Positions 1 through 7,611 of a DNA stretch of 13,335 nt are shown here, piece by piece; the first letter of the stretch is position 1, and every line of letters starts with the position of its first letter. Location: the NCBI GenBank assembly GCA_003161195.1, contig PMOV01000063.1:9552-22886 (forward strand). The letters run 5' to 3'. The notes below the pieces were generated by a model. That model did not search any database, was not told the origin of the DNA, and worked only from the letters and a program-made list of their open reading frames with translations. Source of the DNA: Acidobacteriota bacterium (GTDB lineage: Bacteria > Acidobacteriota > Terriglobia > Acidiferrales > UBA7541). The position numbers and the translations under genes are program-made.

Positions 1-680
1 TCCACCGTCCAGTTCATGAACTGGAGATTCTGATCCGTCCCGTAGGAGTTAGCGTCAAAAAAATCCGGCAGGCTCATCTTTCCGAAACGCACCTCGAGCC
101 GTCGCGCCGGGAGCGAGCTAAACAGTGCGAAGGGATTCCGCGACTGCGCTTCACGCACGCCGCCGAGCGGAATAATCTGGTGCCACATCAGCCGCCCGAT
201 ATACGGTAATTTGCTCAGCGCCGGGTTTCGTACCACATCCAGATTCGTGGCCCCCGCAAGGCCCAGCGCTTCGCTAATGCCATGCCCACCGGTCTCTTGC
301 ACGTCACACAGCAACTCCGTCGTGGAGGTCATTCGCAGCCCGGTATAGAGCGTCAGCACTCGCGAGGTCGCATCCTGCGCTTCCGGCGTCAAGCTGTGCG
401 GACCCTGATACGGCGAGGTAAACGCCGGATGCCACTGCGAGATAAAATTCGCTTGCCCGGACAGCCAGAGCCGGTCCGTCTCCGGATGCGGCAGCATCGT
501 GGGCGCATCATCCACCCCGGCATTGTCCGCCGGTGCCTGCGCTGAACCTGCCTGTGGAATTTGCGGCGCGTCCACCGAGGCAGGCTTAGCCGCCGCAGTA
601 GTATCAGCCTCCTGCGCCTCGGCCATTAGCCCGCAGCAGAGCGCGAATGCCAGCAATGCCGCCCCCAGCGTCCCCCTCAT
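1..680 (-). CDS. Outer-membrane porin, OprB/carbohydrate or Mn-porin-like, C-terminus cut off by window edge
   Basis: About 226 residues of the N-terminal part are visible; the gene runs off the left edge with no stop. The ATG at 680 follows a GGGGAG ribosome site. Residues 1-22 form a signal peptide with an A-E-A cleavage motif (20-22), so the product is exported. The mature start is Ala/Pro/Asp-rich, followed by strand-like stretches: LWLSGQANFISQWHPAF, a segment with SPYQGPHSL, then RLEVRFGKMSLPDFFD and LQFMNWTV. This pattern of a query-like 'hSGQ..' opening, a 'PY.GP.SL' motif and a '..G.....D.FD.N.Y..D...QFMNW' motif resembles bacterial carbohydrate-selective (OprB-like) porins, including those annotated as high-affinity Mn porins. 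Role inferred: passive uptake across the outer membrane; the substrate cannot be told. It is divergent from pilD and probably has its own promoter at 801-830. Confidence 0.75.
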   Translation of the reverse strand, partial: MRGTLGAALLAFALCCGLMAEAQEADTTAAAKPASVDAPQIPQAGSAQAPADNAGVDDAPTMLPHPETDRLWLSGQANFISQWHPAFTSPYQGPHSLTPEAQDATSRVLTLYTGLRMTSTTELLCDVQETGGHGISEALGLAGATNLDVVRNPALSKLPYIGRLMWHQIIPLGGVREAQSRNPFALFSSLPARRLEVRFGKMSLPDFFDANSYGTDQNLQFMNWTV

Positions 681-800
681 GGAGACTCCCCGCCCATGAC
701 AGGATGAAAGATTCGCGAACATTTTGTCCCCTGGAACTGCGTAGGATGGCCGACGCGCGTTACAGTTTGATGTACGTCGCTGAGATTCCTGCGCCAGCCT

Positions 801-830
801 ATATTAACTGTGGTGAATCTTTTTTGTAAA
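801..830 (-). promoter_or_regulatory. Possible sigma-70 promoter of the porin gene
   Basis: Read on the minus strand there is TTTACA (825-830, five of six consensus bases), an 18-bp spacer, and TAATAT (801-806, four of six). It lies in an A+T-rich patch about 120 bp upstream of the porin start, which would give a leader of roughly 110 nt. The rest of the 681-942 gene-free region shows no clear operator, RNA element or small gene. Confidence 0.4.
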
Positions 831-942
831 GCATATTTAACCGCACTCGAACTCCGCTTCCTCTTCTCCACACTGTTAAGCATGCGACACGCCGCCGGCC
901 GCATTTCTTGAGGCCTTTCGGCGACTGTGGCACAGTCCAGAG

Positions 943-1845
943 GTGGTCTCATTTTTCTTTTTTTTGTTCGGAATCGTGATTGGCAGCTTTCTGAATGTGT
1001 GCATTTCGCGCATTCCAGGGGGGCTTTCCATTGTGTCTCCGGGTTCGCGATGCCCGCGCTGCCTGACGCCCATCAAGGCGTACGACAACGTGCCGATTCT
1101 CGGCTGGCTATGGCTGCGCGGCAAATGCCGCAGTTGCGCGCTGCCCATTTCGCCGATGTATCCGTTGATCGAACTGTTGACGGGAATTTTATTCGTGTGC
1201 TGTTACTTGACGTTCGATATTTCGCAGGCCACGTTCAAGTGGCTGTTTTTCGTTTGCTTGATCATCGTGCTGACGGTGACGGACTTGCGCGTGCGCATGC
1301 TGCCGGACGCGGTCAACTGGCCGGGTTTTGGCCTGGGCCTGGGGCTGGCCGCGTTTATCCCCATTGACGACGGCGCGGCGTTTTTTCTGAGCGTGCGCCT
1401 GCTGCACCGCGTGCTGCCCGCGTGGGTACTCGGCTTGACGGATGCGCTGCTGGGCGCGGCGTTTGGCAGCCTCCTACTGCTCGGCGCTTCGGTGCTGTAC
1501 AAGATTTTTCGCGGCCGTGAAGGTATGGGCCTGGGCGACGTGAAGATGATGGCCATGGTGGGAGCGTTTGTGGGTTTGCGCGGTGCGTTCTTGACCATCC
1601 TGCTGGGGACCCTACTCGGGAGCGTACTAGGCGCAGCGATCATTGTGGCGCTATACGCCGCGGGGTGGAAGCAGGACGTGGCGAAGCGCGCGGCACGGCG
1701 CGGGCTGGGGAAGCCGGGGGAATTGCGCTGGGCCGTGGTCAGCAAGTACCAGTTGCCGCTCGGGACGTTTTTGGGAATTGCGGCGCTGCTGGTGGTGTTT
1801 TTTGTGGAGTCGCCTCTGGTGGCGTATCTGCCGCACTGGCGTTGA
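943..1845 (+). CDS. pilD: Prepilin peptidase / N-methyltransferase (type IV leader peptidase, A24 family)
   Basis: Inner-membrane aspartic protease that cleaves and N-methylates type IV pilins and type II secretion pseudopilins. From the GTG at 943 the protein has 300 residues. Visible motifs: GSFLNVCISR (14-23), the paired zinc cysteines C37-x2-C40 and C62-x2-C65 of the methylase domain, and the two catalytic aspartates in D114-x7-D122 and GLGD199VK. Several hydrophobic segments span the whole length. The start is uncertain: the open frame extends upstream to a stop at 877-879, and the residues before the GTG (..AFRRLWHSPEV) look like a genuine family N-terminus, yet there is no in-frame ATG; CTG at 925 is the only other near-start codon. 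The histidine kinase follows after 52 bp, so the two may be co-transcribed. Pilin genes are not in the window. Confidence 0.93.
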   Translation: MVSFFFFLFGIVIGSFLNVCISRIPGGLSIVSPGSRCPRCLTPIKAYDNVPILGWLWLRGKCRSCALPISPMYPLIELLTGILFVCCYLTFDISQATFKWLFFVCLIIVLTVTDLRVRMLPDAVNWPGFGLGLGLAAFIPIDDGAAFFLSVRLLHRVLPAWVLGLTDALLGAAFGSLLLLGASVLYKIFRGREGMGLGDVKMMAMVGAFVGLRGAFLTILLGTLLGSVLGAAIIVALYAAGWKQDVAKRAARRGLGKPGELRWAVVSKYQLPLGTFLGIAALLVVFFVESPLVAYLPHWR

Positions 1846-1897
1846 GGGCGCGCCAAGGCTCCGGGGCTGACGTTGGAGGCGCTGACGTTTTTTTACC

Positions 1898-3280
1898 ATG
1901 CTGAACATGCGTATCATGCTGGCCGCGTTACAAACCGAAAGCACGCAGCACGTCTGGACCGTGGCGGTACTGAGCGGCCTTGGCCTGTTTGCCGTGGTGG
2001 GCATCATTCTGTATTTTGTCGCGCGGTTTTTTCAGGATACCCGCGACGAACATTCGCGCAAGAGCGTGGCGGCGCCGCCGCGCACGGAAAATCCCAACGC
2101 GTTCATCGCCGCATCGATGCACGGCGTAATTCAGACGCTGCGCGATCAGGAAAAAGAACTGGCACGGCTGCACCGCATCGAGAAAGAACGCGCGGAGCAG
2201 ACCGAACGGCTCAGCGAAGAAGTGACCCGCAACATGCCGGCGGGATTGCTGGTGGTGAACGCCAATGGGATTATTTCCAGCGCGAATCCCGCGGCCGAGC
2301 ATGTGTTGGGCATCAAAGCGCTGGGATTTCGGCGCTACAGCGAGGCGCTCGGCGAGGATTCCGAGTTGACCACCCAGGTGGCGGAGTGCCTGAAGACCGG
2401 CAAAATCTTCCGCCGGGAAGAGGTGAAGCATAACGCTCCGGGCGGAGAGCTGCGCCGGCTAGGGGTGACCATTTCGCCCATTCGACGCGGCGAGGGGAAA
2501 ATCAACGGCGCCATCTGCTTGTTGACGGACCTGACAGAATTGGCGCAATTGCAGCAGCAGGTGCAACTCAAGGAAAACCTGGCGGCCCTCGGGGAGTTGT
2601 CCGCCGGTATTGCGCACGAATTTAAGAACGCGCTGGCGACGATTTCCGGCTACGCGCAACTGATCCGCGCGGAACAATCGGACGCCGCCGAAGCTCAGGA
2701 GTATGCGCAGAACATCCTGGAGCAGACGCGCAATATCACCCACGTGGTGACGGAGTTTCTGAAGTATGCGCGGCCGTTGGATATTTCCACGGAGACGGTG
2801 GCGCTGCAGCCGATCGTGGAGCGCGTGGTGAGCGAGGTCGCCGAGTCCATGCCGCAGGTGCGTATCCGCTGCGAGGGGCCGTTCGGCAATGTGGCCGGGG
2901 ACGAAGGATTTCTGCGTCAAGCCCTGCTGAACCTGGTGCGCAACGCGGCGGAAGCCAGCTTGGACGCGGCGCATGGCGGGCGCGTGCTCTTGCGCGGAGA
3001 AGCCGTGCGCGGGAATGATACATCGTTTCAGCGAATCACGATATTCGATAACGGCGCGGGAATCTCCCCGGACGCGCGCGACAAACTGTTTCACCCGTTT
3101 TTCACCACCAAGGCGAAAGGGACGGGGCTCGGGCTCGCCGTGGTACAGAAGATCGTGATCCAGCATGGCGGCCAGGTGCGCGCGCGAAACCGTGCGGAAG
3201 GCGGGGCGGCGTTTATCGTTACGCTACCGTTGAGCAGCGGGGCGGCGGAAGCGGTAGAATCGAAGCAGGCGGTGGGATAG
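1898..3280 (+). CDS. Membrane-anchored PAS sensor histidine kinase, NtrB/PilS-like
   Basis: A 460-residue sensor kinase. Residues about 20-43 form one membrane segment, followed by a charged coiled-coil linker, a PAS domain (about 105-220), and a HisKA domain with phospho-acceptor H240 in SAGIAHEFKNAL. The HATPase domain has the N box (N349 in LNLVRNAAEA), the G1 box (D384 in DNGAGIS), the F box (HPFFTTK) and the G2 box (G408 in GTGLGLAV). The HEFKN pattern and overall shape match the NtrB/PilS/ZraS class that pairs with sigma-54 activators, and such an activator lies 0.9 kb downstream at 4199. Three in-frame ATGs (1898, 1907, 1916) could each start it; GGAGG at 1875-1879 is rather far from all of them. 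The short N-terminus before the membrane segment suggests sensing by the cytoplasmic PAS domain or the membrane. The signal is unknown. Confidence 0.9.
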   Translation: MLNMRIMLAALQTESTQHVWTVAVLSGLGLFAVVGIILYFVARFFQDTRDEHSRKSVAAPPRTENPNAFIAASMHGVIQTLRDQEKELARLHRIEKERAEQTERLSEEVTRNMPAGLLVVNANGIISSANPAAEHVLGIKALGFRRYSEALGEDSELTTQVAECLKTGKIFRREEVKHNAPGGELRRLGVTISPIRRGEGKINGAICLLTDLTELAQLQQQVQLKENLAALGELSAGIAHEFKNALATISGYAQLIRAEQSDAAEAQEYAQNILEQTRNITHVVTEFLKYARPLDISTETVALQPIVERVVSEVAESMPQVRIRCEGPFGNVAGDEGFLRQALLNLVRNAAEASLDAAHGGRVLLRGEAVRGNDTSFQRITIFDNGAGISPDARDKLFHPFFTTKAKGTGLGLAVVQKIVIQHGGQVRARNRAEGGAAFIVTLPLSSGAAEAVESKQAVG

Positions 3281-3371
3281 CCGGTGGTGCGCCCGTAACG
3301 GCGCTCGTGTAAAAACGGTGTCGTGCAGCCCGGGAGTAGGGTTGCCAGAGCAATTTGATTTGCCCGGTCCG

Positions 3372-3377
3372 GGAAGG
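3372..3377 (+). promoter_or_regulatory. Ribosome binding site deciding the start at 3387
   Basis: GGAAGG lies 9 nt before the ATG at 3387 and supports that start over the upstream in-frame ATG at 3318. Starting at 3387 also places the hydrophobic signal segment near the N-terminus, as expected for an exported protein. Confidence 0.65.
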
Positions 3378-3386
3378 ACGTGTTTT

Positions 3387-4019
3387 ATGCTTGGGAAAAG
3401 CGGAAATACCGTGTGGAAGCCGTTGTGTGTCGCGGGATTGGTGATCGCCAGCCTGGCTTGGCCGGCTTGCGGACGGGCGCAGGACCCGGCTCAGTCGAAC
3501 GGGGGCAGCGTGGCCGATGCGGCGCGCCGCTCGCGGGAAGACCAGAAGAACGCCCCGAAGACGAAAAAAGTTTATACCGACGACGACGTGAGCACGCGTC
3601 CAGCAAGCGATGCGAGCGCGACGCCCGCGGCGCCCGCAGCCGGCGCCGATGCCGGCGCAACGCCTGGCGATGGCAGTAAGGCAACACCAGCCGCAGGCAC
3701 CCCAGGGGCGACCGCCCCGGGCAGCGACGCCAACGGCGAGAAAGCATGGCGTGCAAAATTCAAAGCGCAGCACGACAAGATCGACCGGGCCGAGAAGGAA
3801 CTGGACGTGCTGCAGCGCGAAGAAGATAAGGCCCAGGTGCAGTATTATCCCGATCCGCAGAAGGCGCTGACCGAAGGTTATAGCCGCAAAGACATCAACG
3901 ATAAAGACGCGAAAATTGCCGCCAAAAAGCAGGAGATCGCGGATCTGAAACACGGCCTCGACGACCTGGAAGACCAACTGCGCAAGAGCGGCGGCGATCC
4001 CGGCTGGGACCGCGAGTGA
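3387..4019 (+). CDS. Secreted coiled-coil protein of unknown function between kinase and response regulator
   Basis: A 210-residue protein I cannot assign to a named family. Residues 1-31 are a signal peptide (KPLCVAGLVIASLAWPACGRA, then Q), most likely cut by signal peptidase I; the cysteine at 28 lacks a good lipobox. A short conserved-looking segment follows, with SVADAARRSRED and KKVYTDDDV. Next comes a low-complexity Ala/Pro/Gly/Thr linker (about 70-120). The C-terminal part is a charged, heptad-like coiled coil (about 125-200) rich in Lys, Asp and Glu, and the protein ends in GDPGWDRE. It should therefore be periplasmic or envelope-located. It is on the same strand as the kinase (106 bp downstream of it) and 179 bp upstream of the response regulator. 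It might be a target or an envelope partner of that pathway, but that is only inferred from position. Confidence 0.75.
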   Translation: MLGKSGNTVWKPLCVAGLVIASLAWPACGRAQDPAQSNGGSVADAARRSREDQKNAPKTKKVYTDDDVSTRPASDASATPAAPAAGADAGATPGDGSKATPAAGTPGATAPGSDANGEKAWRAKFKAQHDKIDRAEKELDVLQREEDKAQVQYYPDPQKALTEGYSRKDINDKDAKIAAKKQEIADLKHGLDDLEDQLRKSGGDPGWDRE

Positions 4020-4041
4020 CGCGCGCCCCTTTCTCCTTCCG

Positions 4042-4053
4042 GCCGATATCGGC
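4042..4053. repeat. 12-bp perfect palindrome upstream of the response regulator
   Basis: GCCGATATCGGC is a perfect palindrome in the 179-bp gap before the response regulator. It could be an operator or, less likely, part of a transcription end for the upstream gene; there is no T-tract. The rest of the 4020-4198 gap is pyrimidine-rich with no clear promoter boxes. Confidence 0.3.
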
Positions 4054-4198
4054 TGACCTCCTAAACCACGTAGTGAGACTGCGCCTGCCGCGCACCAACA
4101 AAATGCGTCTGTCGCGCAGCACTTCCCTGTTCTAACCGCGCACACCTGCCGCACGCCGCTCCCTGCGGCCCCGCTCATTCGTGGTAAAAACGAAAGCG

Positions 4199-5587
4199 AT
4201 GGATCCGCTTCTTCTGGTGGAAGACAAAAACGAATTGCGCGCCATGCTGCGCAAGGCGCTGGAGCGCGCTGGCTATGCCGTGGAAGAAGCGCCGGACGGC
4301 GTGGCGGCCATTCAAAAGGTGCGCGCGCGGCGCTACCTGGTGGTCATCACCGACCTCAAAATGCCCGGGGCTTCCGGCCTGGACGTCTTGCGCGAGACGA
4401 AAAGCGCGGACCCCACCATCCCCGTGTTGCTGCTTACGGCTTTTGGCTCCGTCGAAGAAGCGGTGACGGCCATGAAGGAAGGGGCCTTCGACTTTCTGCA
4501 GAAGCCGGTGGATCTGGATCACCTGAAATTGCTGGTGCAACGCGCCGCACAACAACAGGAATTGTTGCGCGAGAACCTGCTGCTGCGCGAAGAATATTCC
4601 ACGCGCTATGGATTCCCGCGCATCGTGGGCGAACACGCCTCCATTCGCGAGGTGAGCGCGCAGATTCAAAAAGTGGCGGGCACGGATTCCACGGTCTTGC
4701 TGCTGGGCGAAAGCGGCACGGGAAAGGAACTCTTCGCGCGCGCCGTCCACCATCTCTCGCCGCGCCGCGATAAGGCCTTCGTGGCGCTGAACTGCGCGGC
4801 CATTCCGGAAACCCTCGTCGAGAATGAGCTTTTCGGCCACGAGCGCGGCGCCTTCACCGGCGCGCAGGCGCGCAAGGTTGGCAAAATGGATCTGGCGCAC
4901 CACGGCACCCTGTTCCTCGATGAAATGGGCGACCTCCCGCTGGCCATTCAGGCCAAACTGCTGCGCGTGCTGGAGGAGCGGCGCTTCGAACGCGTCGGCG
5001 GCACGCAATCGATCGACGTGGACGTCCGCATTGTGGTGGCCACCAATCGCAATCTGCAAAAACTGGTGCAAGAAAAATTATTTCGCGAGGATTTGTTTTT
5101 CCGCATCTCCGCGGTGCCCATGACCATTCCGCCGCTGCGCGAGCGCGGCGCCGACGTACTGCTGCTGGCGCATCATTTCCTGGATAAATTCAGCCGCGAA
5201 TTCGGCAAGCCGGGCCTCGAGCTGAGCGAGGACGCCCGCGCGCGTTTGCAGGAGTATCGCTGGCCGGGCAATGTGCGCGAATTGCAGAACACGCTGGAAC
5301 GCGCCGCGATTTTGGCCGATGGCTTGACCATTCGCGCCGACAGCTTGCAGTTGCCTCCGGTGAAGCCGGACGCCGCGCAATTGCCGGCCGGTCTGCTGCC
5401 GCCAGAGTTTCGCTGGGAAGGCTCGCTCGAAGAAGTTACCGCGCGCGCGGTAGGCCACGTGGAGCGTGCCCTGCTCGAAGCCACCCTGCGCGATTGCAAG
5501 TGGAACAAGACGCGCACGGCGGAAGTGCTGGATATTTCGCCGAAGACGCTGCTCGCCAAGCTGCGCTCCGCGGGCCTCGAGGAATAG
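4199..5587 (+). CDS. Sigma-54-dependent response regulator, NtrC/PilR/ZraR family
   Basis: A three-domain transcription activator of 462 residues. The receiver domain (about 3-115) has the acidic pair E8/D9, phospho-acceptor D52, T80 and K102. The AAA+ domain (about 140-375) has Walker A GESGTGKE (170-177), the sigma-54-contact loop GAFTGA (217-222), Walker B LFLDE (238-242), an ATNRNL segment and the WPGNVREL motif. A Fis-type helix-turn-helix closes the protein (TRTAEVLDISPKTLLAKLR). All key residues are present, so it should be a working phosphorylation-dependent activator of sigma-54 promoters. ATG 4199 is chosen because MDPLLLVEDK fits a receiver start; GTG 4181 would add six residues, and neither has a good ribosome site. 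It is probably the partner of the kinase at 1898. Proximity to pilD hints at pilus or secretion control, but target genes are not visible here. Confidence 0.92.
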   Translation: MDPLLLVEDKNELRAMLRKALERAGYAVEEAPDGVAAIQKVRARRYLVVITDLKMPGASGLDVLRETKSADPTIPVLLLTAFGSVEEAVTAMKEGAFDFLQKPVDLDHLKLLVQRAAQQQELLRENLLLREEYSTRYGFPRIVGEHASIREVSAQIQKVAGTDSTVLLLGESGTGKELFARAVHHLSPRRDKAFVALNCAAIPETLVENELFGHERGAFTGAQARKVGKMDLAHHGTLFLDEMGDLPLAIQAKLLRVLEERRFERVGGTQSIDVDVRIVVATNRNLQKLVQEKLFREDLFFRISAVPMTIPPLRERGADVLLLAHHFLDKFSREFGKPGLELSEDARARLQEYRWPGNVRELQNTLERAAILADGLTIRADSLQLPPVKPDAAQLPAGLLPPEFRWEGSLEEVTARAVGHVERALLEATLRDCKWNKTRTAEVLDISPKTLLAKLRSAGLEE

Positions 5588-5612
5588 CTTCGAGTAAACG
5601 TGCTTCGGCCCG
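5571..5612. terminator. Possible hairpin between convergent gene ends
   Basis: CGGGCC at 5571-5576 is the reverse complement of GGCCCG at 5607-5612, and inside it CTCGA (5576-5580) can pair with TCGAG (5590-5594). The structure covers the stop of the response regulator and ends next to the menG stop, where a bidirectional transcription end would be useful. There is no T-run, so it is not a textbook intrinsic terminator. Confidence 0.3.
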
Positions 5613-6356
5613 TTACTTCACACCGACATGTAAACAAACGGTTGAAAACGTCCACGCCGCATGCTGCACATCCCGGTAACCGGCGGCGCGCATCAGCGCG
5701 GACAATTCCTCTGGACGCAGGAACCGCGAGACCGATTGCGGCAAATATTTGTACGCTGCGGAGTCGCCGCTCAGCACTCCACCAATGCGCGGCAAAACTT
5801 CGCGGAAATACCAACGATAGCTGCGGCCCAGCAGCGTATCCGGTGGCTCGGTAAATTCCAGCACCGCGATTTGGCCGCCCGGTTTCAGGACGCGGCGAAT
5901 TTCCAGCAGCCCATCCTGGTAGTTCGCCAGATTGCGAAAGCCGAAAGCGGTGGTGACGGCATCGAATGAGCCGTCCGCGAAAGGCAGGCAGAGTGCGTCA
6001 GCTTCGAGGAAGTGGAGCGGCGCTTGTCCGGTGGCGGCAGATTGTCGGGCGCTTTTTTCGCGCGCGCGCAGCAGCATGGGATGCGCAAAGTCCGCACCAA
6101 TGACCCGCGCCGGCCCGTGGCGCGCCAGTGCGAGCGCCAGATCTCCCGTGCCGCAGCACAAATCCAGCACCAGCGCGTCCGGGCGATTCAGGATAGGCGC
6201 GAGCCTGCGCGTAGTGCGCGCGCGCCACATGCGGTCAAGCTGCAGCGACAGCACATGGTTCAGCAGATCGTAGCGCGGCGCGATCTGCGTGAACATCTGG
6301 CGCACTTTGCTGGAGGCGTCTGCCTCGCTGACCGCGCCGTCCGGCAACGTGCCCAT
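5613..6356 (-). CDS. menG: Demethylmenaquinone methyltransferase (UbiE/MenG family)
   Basis: SAM-dependent C-methyltransferase for the last step of menaquinone synthesis (demethylmenaquinone to menaquinone), at the cytoplasmic face of the membrane. Family marks: VRQMFTQIAPRYDLLNHVLS near the N-terminus, the SAM motif VLDLCCGTGDL, an acidic residue in GADFAHPML, then the signature AFGFRNLANYQ and RRVLKPGGQIAVLEF. From ATG 6356 it has 247 residues, the usual family size. That ATG follows AGGAG (6365-6369) by 8 nt. An in-frame ATG at 6440 would add 28 Ala/Pro/Thr-rich residues without a ribosome site; it remains possible. aroB lies just upstream on the same strand, so both steps of chorismate-to-quinone supply may be on one transcript. 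Acidobacteriota use menaquinone, hence menG rather than ubiE. Confidence 0.92.
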   Translation of the reverse strand: MGTLPDGAVSEADASSKVRQMFTQIAPRYDLLNHVLSLQLDRMWRARTTRRLAPILNRPDALVLDLCCGTGDLALALARHGPARVIGADFAHPMLLRAREKSARQSAATGQAPLHFLEADALCLPFADGSFDAVTTAFGFRNLANYQDGLLEIRRVLKPGGQIAVLEFTEPPDTLLGRSYRWYFREVLPRIGGVLSGDSAAYKYLPQSVSRFLRPEELSALMRAAGYRDVQHAAWTFSTVCLHVGVK

Positions 6357-6364
6357 CGCGCGCG

Positions 6365-6369
6365 CTCCT
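6365..6369 (-). promoter_or_regulatory. Ribosome binding site deciding the menG start
   Basis: On the minus strand AGGAG is 8 nt before the ATG at 6356. It is the best Shine-Dalgarno match near either candidate start and favours a 247-residue MenG over the 275-residue version starting at 6440. Confidence 0.55.
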
Positions 6370-6461
6370 GGCGGTGCCGCTTGCGCCAACTTCGTTGCGG
6401 CTGGCGTGGCTTCAGGTGATTTGGTGTCGGCTTCCGTCATGAGTGAAAATTGGCGATCGCG

Positions 6462-7583
6462 TTATAAAGCACTCGCAGCGCCGAGATGCGCGAGCAGGGC
6501 CGGCCCAAGCTGCAAAACGCGCTGCAAGATTTCGGCGGAAATCCCGTCATAAGAGCGCGCCTGGCCGATCCTCGGACTTAATACAAAGCGAATTTTCCCC
6601 GCTCGCGCTTTTTTATCCGCGCGCATCGCAGCGATCAGCTTGGCCGGCGCGACCTTCGGCCACGGCGGCAGCGCCCCCAGCCGCCTCGTCAACGCCAGGA
6701 TACGCGCCGCGTCCGCTTCCGGCGTAATGCCCGCCACATACCCCAGCAGCGCCGCCGCCATCATCCCCCAAGCCACCGCTTCGCCGTGCTGATACACGCG
6801 ATAGTTCGTGACGCTCTCCAGCGCGTGCCCAAACGTGTGTCCAAAGTTCAAAGTTTCGCGCTGCCCCGATTCGTGCTCGTCCGCGCCCACCACGCGCGCT
6901 TTAATCTCCGCGCAGCGCGGGATGAGGTACTCCAGCGCGCCCGCATCGCGCCGCAGAATTTTCTCCATGCCCGCTTCGAGATACGCAAACAATTGCTTGT
7001 CGGCGATCACGCCATACTTGATCACCTCCGCCAAACCGCCGCGAAACTCGCGATCCGGCAGCGAGCGCAGCATCAAAAAATCGCTCAGCACCAGGCTCGG
7101 CGAGTAAAACGCGCCCACAAGATTCTTCCCTTCCGGCAAATTCACGCCGGTTTTTCCGCCAATGGCGCTGTCTACCTGCGCCAGCAGCGTGGTGGGCACA
7201 TGCACCAGCGCAATCCCGCGCAGATACGACGCCGCCGCGAATCCCGCCACGTCGCCCACCATCCCGCCGCCCACCGCCACCACCAGCGCGCGCCTATCCG
7301 CCCCAGCGCGCACCAGCGACCGCGCGATCTGTTCCACGCTGGCCAAAGTTTTCCCGGATTCCGCATCATGAAACAAATGCACCGCCGCCGCGCCCAGCAG
7401 GCCAAATCGCCGCGGCACCAACTTTCCCACCGCGCGCCAAGCCTTCGGCGACGACACCACATGCACGCTGGAAAATTTCCCCAGCCGCGCGATCTCCCGC
7501 GCCGCCCCTCGCAACACGCCCGACCCGCACACCACCTCGTATTTCCCCGTCGCGGATGGCACCCGTATGCGATGAATTTTCAT
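6462..7583 (-). CDS. aroB: 3-dehydroquinate synthase
   Basis: Second enzyme of the shikimate pathway: converts DAHP to 3-dehydroquinate using NAD and a divalent metal, in the cytoplasm. The 373-residue product from ATG 7583 (MKIHRIRV) has the usual length. Motifs in order: the NAD-binding loop GGGMVGDVAGFAAASYLRG, VPTTLLAQVDSAIGGKTGVN, GKNLVGAFYSP, the metal-ligand glutamate in GGLAEVIKYG, and the histidines in NFGHTFGHALE and HGEAVAWGMMAA. Everything needed for activity is present. The frame is open a further 20 codons upstream, but only MKIH fits the family. The start region is unusual: three 10-bp repeats separate the ATG from AGAGG. The gene ends 105 bp before menG (21 bp before the alternative menG start), which suggests an operon. 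nadB is divergent. Confidence 0.95.
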   Translation of the reverse strand: MKIHRIRVPSATGKYEVVCGSGVLRGAAREIARLGKFSSVHVVSSPKAWRAVGKLVPRRFGLLGAAAVHLFHDAESGKTLASVEQIARSLVRAGADRRALVVAVGGGMVGDVAGFAAASYLRGIALVHVPTTLLAQVDSAIGGKTGVNLPEGKNLVGAFYSPSLVLSDFLMLRSLPDREFRGGLAEVIKYGVIADKQLFAYLEAGMEKILRRDAGALEYLIPRCAEIKARVVGADEHESGQRETLNFGHTFGHALESVTNYRVYQHGEAVAWGMMAAALLGYVAGITPEADAARILALTRRLGALPPWPKVAPAKLIAAMRADKKARAGKIRFVLSPRIGQARSYDGISAEILQRVLQLGPALLAHLGAASAL

Positions 7584-7611
7584 TGTTGGCGATTGTTGGC
7601 GATCGCTGGCG
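7582..7611. repeat. Three tandem 10-bp repeats across the aroB start codon
   Basis: On the plus strand the units are ATTGTTGGCG, ATTGTTGGCG and ATCGCTGGCG, in direct succession. The first unit includes part of the aroB start codon (read on the minus strand). Upstream of the array on the minus strand lies AGAGG (7614-7618), 30 nt from the ATG. With a single repeat unit the gap would be 10 nt, close to normal ribosome-site spacing. Confidence 0.7.

Noticed and set aside
928..945. TGGCAC near the pilD start as a sigma-54 promoter box
   Set aside because: No TTGC/TTGCW at the required spacing follows, and the word lies in probable pilD coding sequence.
3387..3500. Lipoprotein signal in the coiled-coil protein (Cys28)
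   Set aside because: The residues before the cysteine are W-P-A, which does not fit a lipobox; a signal peptidase I site two or three residues later fits better.
3219..4178. Minus-strand open frame of 319 codons opposite the kinase end and the secreted protein
   Set aside because: It has Arg/Ala/Gly/Cys-rich low-information content, no motif and no ribosome site. The plus strand carries a signal peptide and coiled coil.
4175..5071. Long open frame on the minus strand (298 codons) opposite the response regulator
   Set aside because: It is antisense to a gene with complete receiver and AAA+ motifs. Its residue mix (His, Gln, Arg, Phe rich) is that of a shadow frame in G+C-rich DNA.
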